From positions 124,001-188,000 of the forward strand of contig DUNU01000002.1 of assembly GCA_012839185.1 (NCBI GenBank): a DNA stretch of 64,000 nucleotides, written 5' to 3'. Positions 9,524 to 18,861 of this stretch are shown in pieces. The position numbers were made by a program, and so were the translations under genes. The notes beneath the pieces are model-generated. The model did no database searches, was not told where the DNA came from, and saw only the letters and a list, made by a program, of their open reading frames with translations. The stretch comes from Clostridiales bacterium (lineage in GTDB: Bacteria; Bacillota; Clostridia; Oscillospirales; Acutalibacteraceae). Numbering within the stretch: position 1 is the first letter of the stretch; each line of letters begins with the position of its first letter.

Positions 9524-11176
9524 ATGGTTTATAAAGACTATCCCTTATTTGTCGGATTAAACGAAGGTGCCGATTTGCCCTCGAAATATCAGACAAAGGA
9601 TGATATGAAAAACACAAGGTCGTTTCGTATTCCGTCGCTTCTGACTGCACCAAACGGAAATGTTATAGCTGCGATTGACAGAGCCTCTACCGGTGCCGAC
9701 TGGGGCAAGATTGATATTGCCGTGCGAATCAGCAAAGACAGCGGTGAAACATGGAGCGAGATGAAGATGATTACAAATATGCCGACACGCGTTCCGCCGC
9801 AGTCGGTTGACGATACTGCATCTGCATTTGCGATTGATCCGGTTATGACGGTTACTAAAAACGGCGAAATTCTTATGATGTTCGATATGTGGCCTGAATC
9901 AAAAGGTCTTCACGATCGCTCTCGTCTTGAATCGGGAAGCGGTTATGTTGAGATTGACGGTCAAAAATATTTGGCTTTATTCGATTCAAAATCGAGTATG
10001 CGTCGGCTAAAATCAAAGACACGTGCAACGGGTTATAACTGCTATACCGTCCGCGAAAACGGCTTTATTTATGACCCCGATGGAGTTAAAACTTTGATGT
10101 ATCTTCCTCAGCGTCATGCCTGTTATGAAGACGGCTATGCAACGATGGGAGACCTCTATCTTGCAGTCGGCGAGCCTGATTATATCGACAAAGCTCCTCC
10201 GCTTATTCCGAAAGAACCGCAGGGGGATGAAGATGTTTATCTCGGAAATATTTATCTTACCGTTGCAACTCCGCCGCTTAAAGACAAGTTTTATTTCGTT
10301 CAGAAGACGGTTGCGGACAAAAACTGCGACCCGCCCTTTAAGTCCGATTATCCCGTAATAATCACAAAACCCGCTCCCCTTCGTGTTGCCGTTACAAGTC
10401 ATCTCTGGTGTATGCGTTCGGCAGACGGCGGAGAAACATGGTCTGCACCCTATAACATTAATGCAATGGTAAAACGTCCCGAAGACAAGGGATTTTTCGG
10501 TGTTGCTCCCGGAAACGCCATTACGTTACAATATCAGGAAAATCCCGAATTAAACGGCAGAATCTTGGTTCCCGTCTACAACCTCAAAGCCGCCGCTGTC
10601 ATATACAGCGACGACGACGGCTATACATGGACGAGAAACGACAAGGGATATATTAAAACTTCCGGCGAAAATCAGTTGTTTGAATATTCCGACGGCTGTA
10701 TTCAAAGCGTATCAAGACCGCTTTTCGTTTCCGCTCCGAAAACCGTTATATCCACTGACGGCGGGAGAACATGGAAGAAGGGCAAACCGCTTGAAATTGC
10801 CTGCGTTCACTGCCAAAAGGCGATTATCACCCTGCCTGTCGTTGACGGAAAACAATATGTCTTATGCAGTCATTCCACCGGTCATTTCGGGAAAGACAGC
10901 ACGCGTACCTGCGGCGTTATCTCTCTGGGACTTGCCGACACAAAGACGCATACGGTAAAGTGGACTAACGAGATGAGCATAAAACAAAATGCGTATTACA
11001 AAGATTTTGAAAAGCATGCCGACTTCTTTGCTTATTCCGCAATCGCACAACTTCCCGACGGTACAATAGGTGTTTTATATGAAGCATATCCGTCGGGTTA
11101 TATCGTCTTCACAAAGTTCGATATTTTAGATTTGACTCTTGCAAATAAACCCGCTTTACCGAAAAAAATATTCTGA
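9524..11176 (+). CDS. Exo-alpha-sialidase (GH33, BNR/Asp-box beta-propeller), no signal peptide
   Basis: A 550-residue sialidase-type propeller. The FRIP motif (34-37) supplies the first arginine of the carboxylate-binding triad, followed by IDR (51-53). Asp boxes are visible as SKDSGETW (70-77), SADGGETW, SDDDGYTW and STDGGRTW. The family releases terminal sialic acid from glycans. The ATG at 9524 is preferred over an in-frame TTG at 9506 because GAGG lies between them. There is no signal peptide, so it should act inside the cell on imported sialosides, or it may act on a related sugar. It converges on the PHP gene. Confidence 0.82.
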   Translation: MVYKDYPLFVGLNEGADLPSKYQTKDDMKNTRSFRIPSLLTAPNGNVIAAIDRASTGADWGKIDIAVRISKDSGETWSEMKMITNMPTRVPPQSVDDTASAFAIDPVMTVTKNGEILMMFDMWPESKGLHDRSRLESGSGYVEIDGQKYLALFDSKSSMRRLKSKTRATGYNCYTVRENGFIYDPDGVKTLMYLPQRHACYEDGYATMGDLYLAVGEPDYIDKAPPLIPKEPQGDEDVYLGNIYLTVATPPLKDKFYFVQKTVADKNCDPPFKSDYPVIITKPAPLRVAVTSHLWCMRSADGGETWSAPYNINAMVKRPEDKGFFGVAPGNAITLQYQENPELNGRILVPVYNLKAAAVIYSDDDGYTWTRNDKGYIKTSGENQLFEYSDGCIQSVSRPLFVSAPKTVISTDGGRTWKKGKPLEIACVHCQKAIITLPVVDGKQYVLCSHSTGHFGKDSTRTCGVISLGLADTKTHTVKWTNEMSIKQNAYYKDFEKHADFFAYSAIAQLPDGTIGVLYEAYPSGYIVFTKFDILDLTLANKPALPKKIF

Positions 11177-11184
11177 AAACCTTG

Positions 11185-11205
11185 GCACAATATCTTGTGT
11201 TTTTA
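11185..11205 (+). terminator. Short terminator after the sialidase gene
   Basis: GCACAA and TTGTGT pair around a TATC loop and run into a short T-tract, nine bases after the stop codon. Confidence 0.55.
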
Positions 11206-11278
11206 CGTGTTTTTTCTTGGTTTTCAACCCACTTTTACGTTTTTTCAACAGAGTTTTGAACATTTTTCATCAAAAATA

Positions 11279-11316
11279 AAGATTTCGACAAGTTTTTTGC
11301 TTGTCGAATCTTTTAA
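11279..11316. terminator. Bidirectional terminator between convergent genes
   Basis: A 12-base stem, GATTTCGACAAG (11281-11292) against CTTGTCGAATC, has flanking A and T tracts. It lies between the ends of the sialidase gene and the PHP gene. Confidence 0.7.
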
Positions 11317-11423
11317 ATTATTCACAAATTTTTTAATATTAAATCAGCAAAATTCAAGATATTTCACAAAATTCAAACGGCGGTAAATAAAACATAAAAA
11401 TTGATTTTGTGCCGGTTTGTTTA

Positions 11424-12809
11424 TCAGATATTAAAATATTTTTCTCTCTGTTTTTTCATTCTGCCGTTTATTGCAACCAGATATTTTTTTGCGTCTTCTT
11501 TATTTCCCGTTGCATATTCACGCATTGCTCTGCCCTCTTCAAAACAAAGTTCGTCATGAAGCGGGAAAAAGTTGTTCCAAAGGAAACAGGCATAACGCAC
11601 CAATCTCTGACTTCCGACATAACGCGGCTCTTTGCTTATCATATCCAAAGCAACGGTGTATTTGTCTTTTATCGAAGCAATAAGGTCAAGTCTTTCGTTT
11701 TCGTGGGCAAAAACCATGGTACGTGCAACGTCATGACCGCGATGAGTGGGCAAACTGCTGTGAGAATCGGTTGAGCCGACTATCGGATAATCCCTGCCCT
11801 TTGCCAAGTCTTCATAGTAACGAATAATCTGGAAGCCGTTTTGTTCAAAATATACTTCTCCGCCAAGCACTTCAAAGGCATCAAAATCCTGTTTTTCCAT
11901 AACGTATTCGGTGAAACTTTCGGGAACCTGACGGCATTCGGAGAACCAGTAGGGATGGGCAAATATGCTAAGTCCGTTACCCTTTTTAATCATATCAAAA
12001 GAAAACTTCATTGAGGCATAGGTATAACTTTCTGACGGATAGGGAGCGTCGGGATAGTCCTTCGCTTTTTCAAGCATCAGAGCATCAAATTCTTCAACGG
12101 ACATCACATCGGGGACATCATTTTCGCGAATGGCACGAAGGCTTAAATCCTCGCCGACTTCTTGACAATGATCGTTTTCACGAATGAGAGCGTTTACGGA
12201 AAACTCTCCGCCGAAATTGACGATATGCGGATCGGTTTTTCCCGAAATTGAGGGCAAATGTATCTCCTCGCCGACAATCAAGGTATATTCAAGCGGGACG
12301 TCCTTGTATGCGTCAATAGCCTCAAGGGAGGGATAATATCTTCTGTGGTCGGTGATACTTAAAAAGTCGTAACCAAGTTTGCGATAATTCGCCGCAACAA
12401 CGGCGGGAGCTTCCCTGCCGTCACTTCTTCTTGTGTGCATGTGCAGGTCGCCGATAAAGGGATAACGTCCCTGCAAATCCTTGTCAACGGCATAGACGTT
12501 AAACTGTTTGTATGCTTTGACATCATCGTCATTTTCCTTAACGCGAATGAAATAAAGTTGCTCATCACCGAACTTAAACGTAAAGCGAATTGCACCGTCA
12601 TCACAAGGTTTTGTATAGACATAATTTTTGTTCCATCTGTCGGGATACGCCCATGACGAGCCTTCGTCGGTCGGCATAATGCGAATTTGATACTCCTTAT
12701 CCTTGTCGAAACTCTCGGAAAAATCAATCGGTTTTATCGTGATTTCGCTCGTTTCGTGTGCCTTGATTACCATCGGATAAACATCGAATTTGTAGAGACT
12801 CGCGTCCAT
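11424..12809 (-). CDS. PHP-domain metallohydrolase (CehA/McbA-like)
   Basis: A 461-residue protein with an N-terminal beta-rich domain (about 1-115) and a PHP phosphoesterase domain. Metal-binding motifs are GDLHMHTRRSDG (120-131), LSITDHRR (150-157), a later IFAHPYW and STDSHSS near the end of the domain. PHP proteins of this type hydrolyse phosphoesters or related bonds with two or three metal ions; the substrate is unknown. The ATG at 12809 follows AGAGGAAG. The TTG at 12827 would include that site. No signal peptide is seen. It has its own promoter. Confidence 0.8.
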   Translation of the reverse strand: MDASLYKFDVYPMVIKAHETSEITIKPIDFSESFDKDKEYQIRIMPTDEGSSWAYPDRWNKNYVYTKPCDDGAIRFTFKFGDEQLYFIRVKENDDDVKAYKQFNVYAVDKDLQGRYPFIGDLHMHTRRSDGREAPAVVAANYRKLGYDFLSITDHRRYYPSLEAIDAYKDVPLEYTLIVGEEIHLPSISGKTDPHIVNFGGEFSVNALIRENDHCQEVGEDLSLRAIRENDVPDVMSVEEFDALMLEKAKDYPDAPYPSESYTYASMKFSFDMIKKGNGLSIFAHPYWFSECRQVPESFTEYVMEKQDFDAFEVLGGEVYFEQNGFQIIRYYEDLAKGRDYPIVGSTDSHSSLPTHRGHDVARTMVFAHENERLDLIASIKDKYTVALDMISKEPRYVGSQRLVRYACFLWNNFFPLHDELCFEEGRAMREYATGNKEDAKKYLVAINGRMKKQREKYFNI

Positions 12810-12844
12810 ATTTCTTCCTCTTTTCAATCATTTTTATTATTCTG

Positions 12845-12873
12845 ATTATACATCAATCGAAACGGAATATCAA
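12845..12873 (-). promoter_or_regulatory. Promoter of the PHP-domain gene
   Basis: On the minus strand TTGATA (12868-12873), a 17-base spacer and TATAAT (12845-12850) stand 35 bases upstream of the start codon. Confidence 0.7.
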
Positions 12874-12931
12874 GGTTTTTTTGCTTTATTTCTCGTAAAA
12901 TGTTCAAAAATATGTTGAAAAAATGTGAAAA

Positions 12932-13510
12932 CTAAGTGTTTTTATCGACAATATCCAAAATCAGTTTCGCATCCCTCACATCAACCTTTGAATCACGGTT
13001 ATAATCAAGGTCGGGATTGTTCGCGTTATCAGCCAAAACCTTTCGCAAAATCTCCTTTGTCTCGGCGATATTAAAAGTCATTGCGATTGCTCCGAAGGGG
13101 AAATTTTTTCCGGGATAGGCGGTTGCGTTTACGTCCTTGTGGGCAAGAACTTTGGAAATATTATATTTCTTTTTAAGCATATTAACAAGTTCGTTGCCTG
13201 CAATAATCTGCTTTTTCGGCATCGTTTCAAGCTCAAAATTCCCCTCAAAACATATACCTATCGTGTCGTGATTATGGTTTCCCGCATGTGCACCGACGGC
13301 GTTTTCGGGACGCCCGCGATAAATTTTCCCGTCCTTTCTGACATAAAAATGATAGCCGATTCCGTTCCAACCGTTATTATTTTTATGAAAATTATGTATC
13401 TCCTCGACAGAGTTTTTCTCAGTCGCAGAGTGATGAAGTATAATTCTCTTTGTACTTTTTCTCGTTGTAAACCCGTGTCTGAATCTTAAATCAGTGTTAA
13501 TTATTTGCAT
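12932..13510 (-). CDS. Phage-type N-acetylmuramoyl-L-alanine amidase with a half-dockerin tail and an altered zinc ligand
   Basis: A 192-residue amidase_2 (PGRP/T7-lysozyme-like) domain that would cleave the MurNAc to L-Ala bond of peptidoglycan. LHHSA (25-29) gives the first zinc His. AHKDVNATAYPGKNFPFG (123-140) gives H124. The position usually held by the zinc-binding Cys (TACPG) is Tyr132, from a TAT codon. Residues 165-190 contain one dockerin-like calcium loop, DYNRDSKVDVRDA, where real dockerins have two. There is no signal peptide, as in holin-dependent endolysins. AAGGAG precedes the ATG. Its promoter shares a 15-base signature with that of the phage head genes at 38.6 kb. Confidence 0.87.
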   Translation of the reverse strand: MQIINTDLRFRHGFTTRKSTKRIILHHSATEKNSVEEIHNFHKNNNGWNGIGYHFYVRKDGKIYRGRPENAVGAHAGNHNHDTIGICFEGNFELETMPKKQIIAGNELVNMLKKKYNISKVLAHKDVNATAYPGKNFPFGAIAMTFNIAETKEILRKVLADNANNPDLDYNRDSKVDVRDAKLILDIVDKNT

Positions 13511-13545
13511 ATATTTCTCCTTAACTGTTATTAGGTGGCATATAA

Positions 13546-13583
13546 AGTATAACACAATTACACAGTCCTGTCAAGTAGGTTTC
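13546..13583 (-). promoter_or_regulatory. Amidase promoter with the GAAACCTAC upstream element
   Basis: On the minus strand GAAACCTACTTGACA (13569-13583) contains the -35 box. A 17-base spacer leads to TATACT (13546-13551). The same 15 bases at the same distance from the -10 box stand before terS at 38559-38596, which suggests one regulator for both genes. Confidence 0.8.
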
Positions 13584-13632
13584 AGAGAAAATTTTAAGAA
13601 AAAGAGCCTTTTTGAAGTGTTCCCCAAAGCTT

Positions 13633-13678
13633 AAACAAAAATACCGCCGACTTTTACAGTCAACGGTAATGCGGTATT
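13633..13678 (-). terminator. Terminator of the small two-gene operon
   Basis: AATACCGC and GCGGTATT (13640-13647 and 13671-13678) pair. An inner GACT/AGTC stem continues the hairpin, and a T-rich run follows on the minus strand. It begins six bases after the stop codon of the 47-residue gene. Confidence 0.8.
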
Positions 13679-13683
13679 AAATT

Positions 13684-13827
13684 TTACTTTTTGCTTGTTG
13701 CCTTCTTCTTTGTTTCCTTTGTTGCTTTCTTGTTTTTGTGCTTCTTCTTTTCAAATTCCGTTTCAGGCAATGATGGAAGTTCCTTTATCCCGCCACAAAA
13801 CGTAACGAGCTTATCTTTATCTGCCAT
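13684..13827 (-). CDS. Small lysine-rich protein, 47 residues
   Basis: The gene encodes a short N-terminal part (MADKDKLVTFCGGIKELPSL) and a C-terminal half made mostly of Lys, Thr and Ala (from EKKKHKNKK to the end). GGAGG stands seven bases before the ATG. The gene follows a 29-codon gene by 20 bases and is closed by a strong terminator, so the pair looks like a real operon with a promoter and structured leader. The basic tail could bind nucleic acid or ribosomes. No family is recognised. Confidence 0.6.
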   Translation of the reverse strand: MADKDKLVTFCGGIKELPSLPETEFEKKKHKNKKATKETKKKATSKK

Positions 13828-13847
13828 GTCTTTCGCCTCCTACCCTT

Positions 13848-13937
13848 TTAATGTTGTTCTAAAGTGTATGAATATCCGTTTTTGCTCTGACCGTCTATAA
13901 AGTCTGAATGACTAATATTCTTAATCATTGTCGCCAT
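13848..13937 (-). CDS. Very small protein or leader peptide, 29 residues
   Basis: The peptide starts MATMIKNISHSDFIDGQSKN and ends in LEQH. GGAGAG precedes the ATG, and a long leader with a stable hairpin lies upstream. It is the first of two small genes before a terminator. It is polar, with no membrane segment or signal peptide. It may be a functional microprotein or a leader peptide controlling the 47-residue gene. No family is recognised. Confidence 0.5.
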   Translation of the reverse strand: MATMIKNISHSDFIDGQSKNGYSYTLEQH

Positions 13938-14035
13938 ACTTCAACTCTCCGTCAAATCAGCCGGCGACCGGTCGATAATCTTCCTTTTCCCTGAATGTTA
14001 TGAGCAAGTCTTTTCTCGATACTTGCTCCTCTTTC
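13938..14035 (-). promoter_or_regulatory. Structured 5' leader of the small-gene operon
   Basis: Between the predicted transcription start (about 14035) and the first start codon, the RNA can form an 8-base-pair hairpin (GAGCAAGT with ACTTGCTC, about 14005-14031). A GC-rich stretch, ACCGGTCGCCGG, follows near 13961-13972. It may be a cis-regulatory RNA. It does not match a riboswitch class known to me. Confidence 0.45.
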
Positions 14036-14041
14036 ACTCAT

Positions 14042-14070
14042 ATTATATCACACTTTTAATCATTTTACAA
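14042..14070 (-). promoter_or_regulatory. Promoter of the small-gene operon
   Basis: On the minus strand TTGTAA (14065-14070), a 17-base spacer and TATAAT (14042-14047). Confidence 0.7.
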
Positions 14071-14106
14071 CTTATATTTTTATTTGTTAATTCCTCTTTC
14101 TTCTAT

Positions 14107-14146
14107 TAAAAAATACCCCAAAAGTCGTACAACTTTTTGAGGCATA
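14107..14146 (-). terminator. Terminator after the HAD hydrolase gene
   Basis: A long imperfect hairpin (CCTCAAAAAGT against ACTTTTGGGG) is followed on the minus strand by TATTTTTT. It closes the nudF-like/GH2/HAD operon, 20 bases after the stop codon. Confidence 0.7.
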
Positions 14147-14165
14147 TCATTTTAAGTGCTTGTCT

Positions 14166-14822
14166 TTATATTATATCAAGAATTTCGGACACACGGTCAA
14201 GACAAATTTCAGGTTTTTGAATGTCAGGAAACATCCAGCGATCCAAAGTTTTTATATGAATCGGAGTATAGCCCGCCTGCCTTGACGGCTCAATATCGTT
14301 TTCCGGATTATCACCGACATAATACATTTCGTTGCATGGAATATCAAGTCGCCTTGACATCTCGAAAAACGGCTCCAAATCAGGCTTTTCAACGCCGAGT
14401 TCTCCGCTTATGATTATCTCGTCAAACTTGTCTTCAAGGTCGAGCATTTTAAGTTTTGCCCTCTGCAAATCCGACGGGCCGTTGGTAATAAGTCCCAATT
14501 TATAGCCCCTGTTTTTTAGTTCCGCTAAGGTCGGAATTGTGAAATAATAGGGTACTGCAGTCTTGAAAAAAGCATCCACAACGGCTTTTCTGTATTCCTC
14601 AAAAGTCGGAACGGTGCGAAACATCCCGTTTTTTACACAAAAATCAAAAATCAATTCCCAGCCGAGATGATTGAAATTCTTATCCCCGTAAATAATAAGC
14701 GACGCCGCTTTTTCATCGCTGACGGCAAAATCAAGAACGGATCTCATCATGGGTATACAGCGTGTTAAAGTTGCATACCTATCAAATAAGGTATGATCAA
14801 GGTCGAAAATAAAGGCTTTCAT
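14166..14822 (-). CDS. HAD-superfamily phosphatase (YjjG/YfnB-like)
   Basis: A 218-residue HAD hydrolase with a helical cap. Motif I is FDLDHTLFD (D7 nucleophile, D9), motif II ITNG, motif III the Lys in GVEKPD, and motif IV GDNPENDI. Members of this subgroup dephosphorylate nucleotides or small sugar phosphates. The gene starts one base before the end of the GH2 gene's stop region (TAA-AATG), with only a weak ribosome binding site, so it is probably translated by coupling. The substrate is not known. Confidence 0.82.
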   Translation of the reverse strand: MKAFIFDLDHTLFDRYATLTRCIPMMRSVLDFAVSDEKAASLIIYGDKNFNHLGWELIFDFCVKNGMFRTVPTFEEYRKAVVDAFFKTAVPYYFTIPTLAELKNRGYKLGLITNGPSDLQRAKLKMLDLEDKFDEIIISGELGVEKPDLEPFFEMSRRLDIPCNEMYYVGDNPENDIEPSRQAGYTPIHIKTLDRWMFPDIQKPEICLDRVSEILDII

Positions 14823-14823
14823 T

Positions 14824-16530
14824 TTAGTCTTCTATCGCCGCTTTTTTGGTGTTAATCTCGTAAATAATTTGGGCGGGGAACTTTAATTTGCGGTCGTAGG
14901 TATAAAGCCCGTTTTGCTCCTGCTCAACATCGGTAAGTTGAGTATAGCAAAAACCCATCAAATGAGGATTATCAATCAAAGCGTGAGTTAAGCCTCTGTA
15001 ACGATCAATAAATTCTTCCTCCGTCTTGGGAGCATCGCCGTAACCCCATGAATTTTCGGTCTGTGCAGACCACTTTATTCCGCCGTATTCACTGAAAAAT
15101 ACGGGCTTATCGAAATTAAATTCCTGACGATTTTCAAAGAAACGCTCGGGTGCTTCACCCTTGCCGTCTAAGAAATCCATATACTGCTTGCGAATTTCCT
15201 CGTAATTTTGGTTGTAGTCGTGAATATCGAATATATCCGTTTCTACATGATAATTTCCGCTTGTATCAATAACGGGACGGGTGTCGTCAACCGCCTTTGT
15301 AACACGATAAATAGAACGAAGTAACTCGTCATTCTGCTTTCTTCCGCGAATATCCCAAGTCTCATTAAAGGGACACCAACCGATGATTGCCGGCTGATTA
15401 AAATCGCGGTCAAGTTCCTCAAGCCACTCATAAAGGAAGGGATAAATCGTATCGCTGCGGGTGTGATCCAAGCCCCAGTTCGGAAATTCACCCCAAACGA
15501 GATAGCCCTCTTTTGCCGCGTGATATAAAAAGCGTTCTTCAAATATTTTTTCATGCAGACGAGCCCCGTTAAAGCCCAAAACCATACTGCGTTTTATATC
15601 TCCCAAAAGTTCTTCATCACTCGGTGCGGTGTAAATTCCGTCGGGATAAAAACCTTGGTCAAGGATGGTTCGCTGGAAAACGCAGACATCATTAAGATAA
15701 TACTTTTTACTATCAACACGAGTGGAGCGAAGTCCGAAATACGAATTGACTTTATCGTCACCGTAGGTAAGAACAAGGTCATAAAGCCTGCCCTTACCGA
15801 CTTCCCAGAGGTGTTTTTCAGATAGGTTAATAGTCAGAGAAACAAGTCCGCCGTTTGAATTTACGCTCGCTTTCCCGACTTCTTTTCCCTCATAATATGC
15901 GGTTGCGGTTAAGGTTGCAGCCCCCTTTGTTTCGGCAGTCATGTATAAAGAAACATTGTAGATATCGGGATAATATTTAACTTTTTCGATATATGTTTTC
16001 GGAGCAAATTCAAGCCAGACGGTCAGCCAAATCCCCGTTGTGCGGGTATAGTCGCAGTGATGGGAATAATATTCTTCACTCTGCTTGCCACGCGGAATAA
16101 ATGGACAGCGTTCATCGTCCTCGGCATAGACAACAATCGTGTTTTCACCCTCGATAACCAGGTCGGAAATATCAAATTTAAATGAAATATAGCCGCCCGA
16201 ATGAGTGCCTGCCTGTTTGCCGTTTATATAGACATATGCTTTATAATCAACCGCACCGAAATGGATAAAAGTCTTGCCGCTTATCCGGTCGGCGGTTAAA
16301 TTTATCGTTCTTCTGTACCATACACCGTACATAAAATCAAGAATTTCAAGTCCCGATAATTTTGATTGAGGACAAAACGGTACATTTATTTTCATTGAGA
16401 AATCACCGTCTTCATACATCTTACGGGCAATTCCGCTTCTGCCGTTATCAAGTTCGAAATCCCATTCACCGTTTAGGTTAAGCCAATTTTCACGCATAAA
16501 CTGCGGTTTCGGATGTTCAGGTCTGTACAT
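14824..16530 (-). CDS. Glycoside hydrolase family 2 enzyme (beta-galactosidase / beta-glucuronidase type), cytoplasmic
   Basis: A 568-residue GH2 enzyme with an N-terminal jelly-roll (GVWYRRTINL near 69-78), a central Ig-like domain and a C-terminal TIM barrel. The acid/base is E390 in GWCPFNETWD and the nucleophile is E481 in FFSEYGG. It removes a beta-linked sugar from oligosaccharides; which sugar cannot be told. No signal peptide is present. AGGAG precedes the ATG. It lies between a NUDIX hydrolase and a HAD phosphatase in one short operon. Confidence 0.88.
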   Translation of the reverse strand: MYRPEHPKPQFMRENWLNLNGEWDFELDNGRSGIARKMYEDGDFSMKINVPFCPQSKLSGLEILDFMYGVWYRRTINLTADRISGKTFIHFGAVDYKAYVYINGKQAGTHSGGYISFKFDISDLVIEGENTIVVYAEDDERCPFIPRGKQSEEYYSHHCDYTRTTGIWLTVWLEFAPKTYIEKVKYYPDIYNVSLYMTAETKGAATLTATAYYEGKEVGKASVNSNGGLVSLTINLSEKHLWEVGKGRLYDLVLTYGDDKVNSYFGLRSTRVDSKKYYLNDVCVFQRTILDQGFYPDGIYTAPSDEELLGDIKRSMVLGFNGARLHEKIFEERFLYHAAKEGYLVWGEFPNWGLDHTRSDTIYPFLYEWLEELDRDFNQPAIIGWCPFNETWDIRGRKQNDELLRSIYRVTKAVDDTRPVIDTSGNYHVETDIFDIHDYNQNYEEIRKQYMDFLDGKGEAPERFFENRQEFNFDKPVFFSEYGGIKWSAQTENSWGYGDAPKTEEEFIDRYRGLTHALIDNPHLMGFCYTQLTDVEQEQNGLYTYDRKLKFPAQIIYEINTKKAAIED

Positions 16531-16547
16531 ATTAAATCTCCTAACAA

Positions 16548-17093
16548 CTATTTTCTGTTTTCAATATTATATGCTTTAAGAATTGCGGTTTGGGTTTTTG
16601 CATCCCCTATTTCATTGTTCATTACCATTTCAACAAGAGTTTCAAGCGGGATGCGTTCAAGTTCCAAAAACTCGTTGTCGTCCAAATCATTCTCTCCGAA
16701 AGTAAAATCCTTTGCAATATAAAGATAAATAACCTCGTCGGTATATGCAACGGACGGATAAAGTTCGCCCATCGGGATTATTTCTTTTGCGACAACGCCC
16801 GTTTCTTCACGAAGTTCACGGACACAAGCCTCTAAGGGAGTTTCGCCGGGATCAATCTTACCAGCCGGAATTTCCAGAACTACCCGATGAAACGGATAAC
16901 GAAATTGACGTTCCATAAGCACAGTACCATCGGGGAATATCGGCACAATAGCAACGGCACCGTTGTGTTTAATATAATCCCTTGTCGAGGTTGCTCCGTT
17001 GGGAAGTTCCACTTTGTCGCAGTATACTTTCAGCAAATTCCCGTCATATACCTGCTTTGACTCAATCATTTTTTCGGTTAGGTTTTCGTACAT
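16548..17093 (-). CDS. nudF: NUDIX hydrolase, ADP-ribose pyrophosphatase type
   Basis: A 181-residue NUDIX protein. The Nudix box runs from GKIDPGETPLEACVRELREE through TGV (about 78-100), after a GAVAIVPI strand. The pattern and length fit ADP-ribose pyrophosphatases (NudF/YqkG), which clear ADP-ribose and NDP-sugars in the cytoplasm. GAGGAG precedes the ATG. It is the first gene after the atpC terminator and lies 17 bases before the GH2 gene. Confidence 0.88.
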   Translation of the reverse strand: MYENLTEKMIESKQVYDGNLLKVYCDKVELPNGATSTRDYIKHNGAVAIVPIFPDGTVLMERQFRYPFHRVVLEIPAGKIDPGETPLEACVRELREETGVVAKEIIPMGELYPSVAYTDEVIYLYIAKDFTFGENDLDDNEFLELERIPLETLVEMVMNNEIGDAKTQTAILKAYNIENRK

Positions 17094-17107
17094 AATTACT
17101 CCTCACA

Positions 17108-17154
17108 AAAAAAGAAAAGTGAAAACTTCGGTATTTGCCGCGATTTTCACTTTT
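17108..17154 (-). terminator. Terminator after atpC
   Basis: AAAAGTGAAAA (on the plus strand 17115-17125) pairs with TTTTCACTTTT (17144-17154). A run of seven T follows on the minus strand. It starts seven bases after the atpC stop codon. Confidence 0.82.
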
Positions 17155-17160
17155 TGCTCT

Positions 17161-17421
17161 TTATCCCATTGTTACAATTCCGCAAAGAAGTGTAGCCTTA
17201 TTCTCGGAAACAGTCAGTAGTCCGCCGTCAATATGTGCAGACTTGCTTGTGTTTTCATCAATTTCTATTTTTGCGGTACAGGGCTTTACGCCCGTAATAA
17301 TCGGCGTATGATTTGCCATTATTGCCAAATCACCCTCATCACCACGCAGAACCAGACGGACACATTCGCCGTTAAAAGCATTTCCGTCGGGAGTTGAAAT
17401 GGTCAGATTAAAAGTATTCAT
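17161..17421 (-). CDS. atpC: F-type ATP synthase epsilon subunit lacking the C-terminal helical domain
   Basis: A protein of 86 residues where 130-140 is usual. The N-terminal beta-sandwich is complete: NLTISTPDG (4-12), GDEGDLAIMANHTPIIT (27-43) and HIDGGLLTVSENKATLLCG (63-81). The inhibitory C-terminal helical hairpin is absent. A terminator follows at once, and no other frame continues the domain, so this is not a frameshift. Such an epsilon can bind gamma and the c ring but cannot lock the enzyme through the helical hairpin. It follows atpD by six bases, far from the other atp genes. Confidence 0.92.
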   Translation of the reverse strand: MNTFNLTISTPDGNAFNGECVRLVLRGDEGDLAIMANHTPIITGVKPCTAKIEIDENTSKSAHIDGGLLTVSENKATLLCGIVTMG

Positions 17422-17427
17422 ATTTAC

Positions 17428-18855
<1,428 letters not shown>

Positions 18856-18861
18856 CTAATA

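Noticed and set aside
13691..13900. Plus-strand frame of 69 codons in the gap after the amidase gene
   Set aside because: It is the reverse of the lysine-rich small gene (poly-Phe/Leu on this strand), has no ribosome binding site, and the minus strand has promoter, leader and terminator.
17161..17421. Frameshift as the cause of the short epsilon subunit
   Set aside because: A terminator hairpin begins seven bases after the stop codon and no frame continues with a helical hairpin domain.
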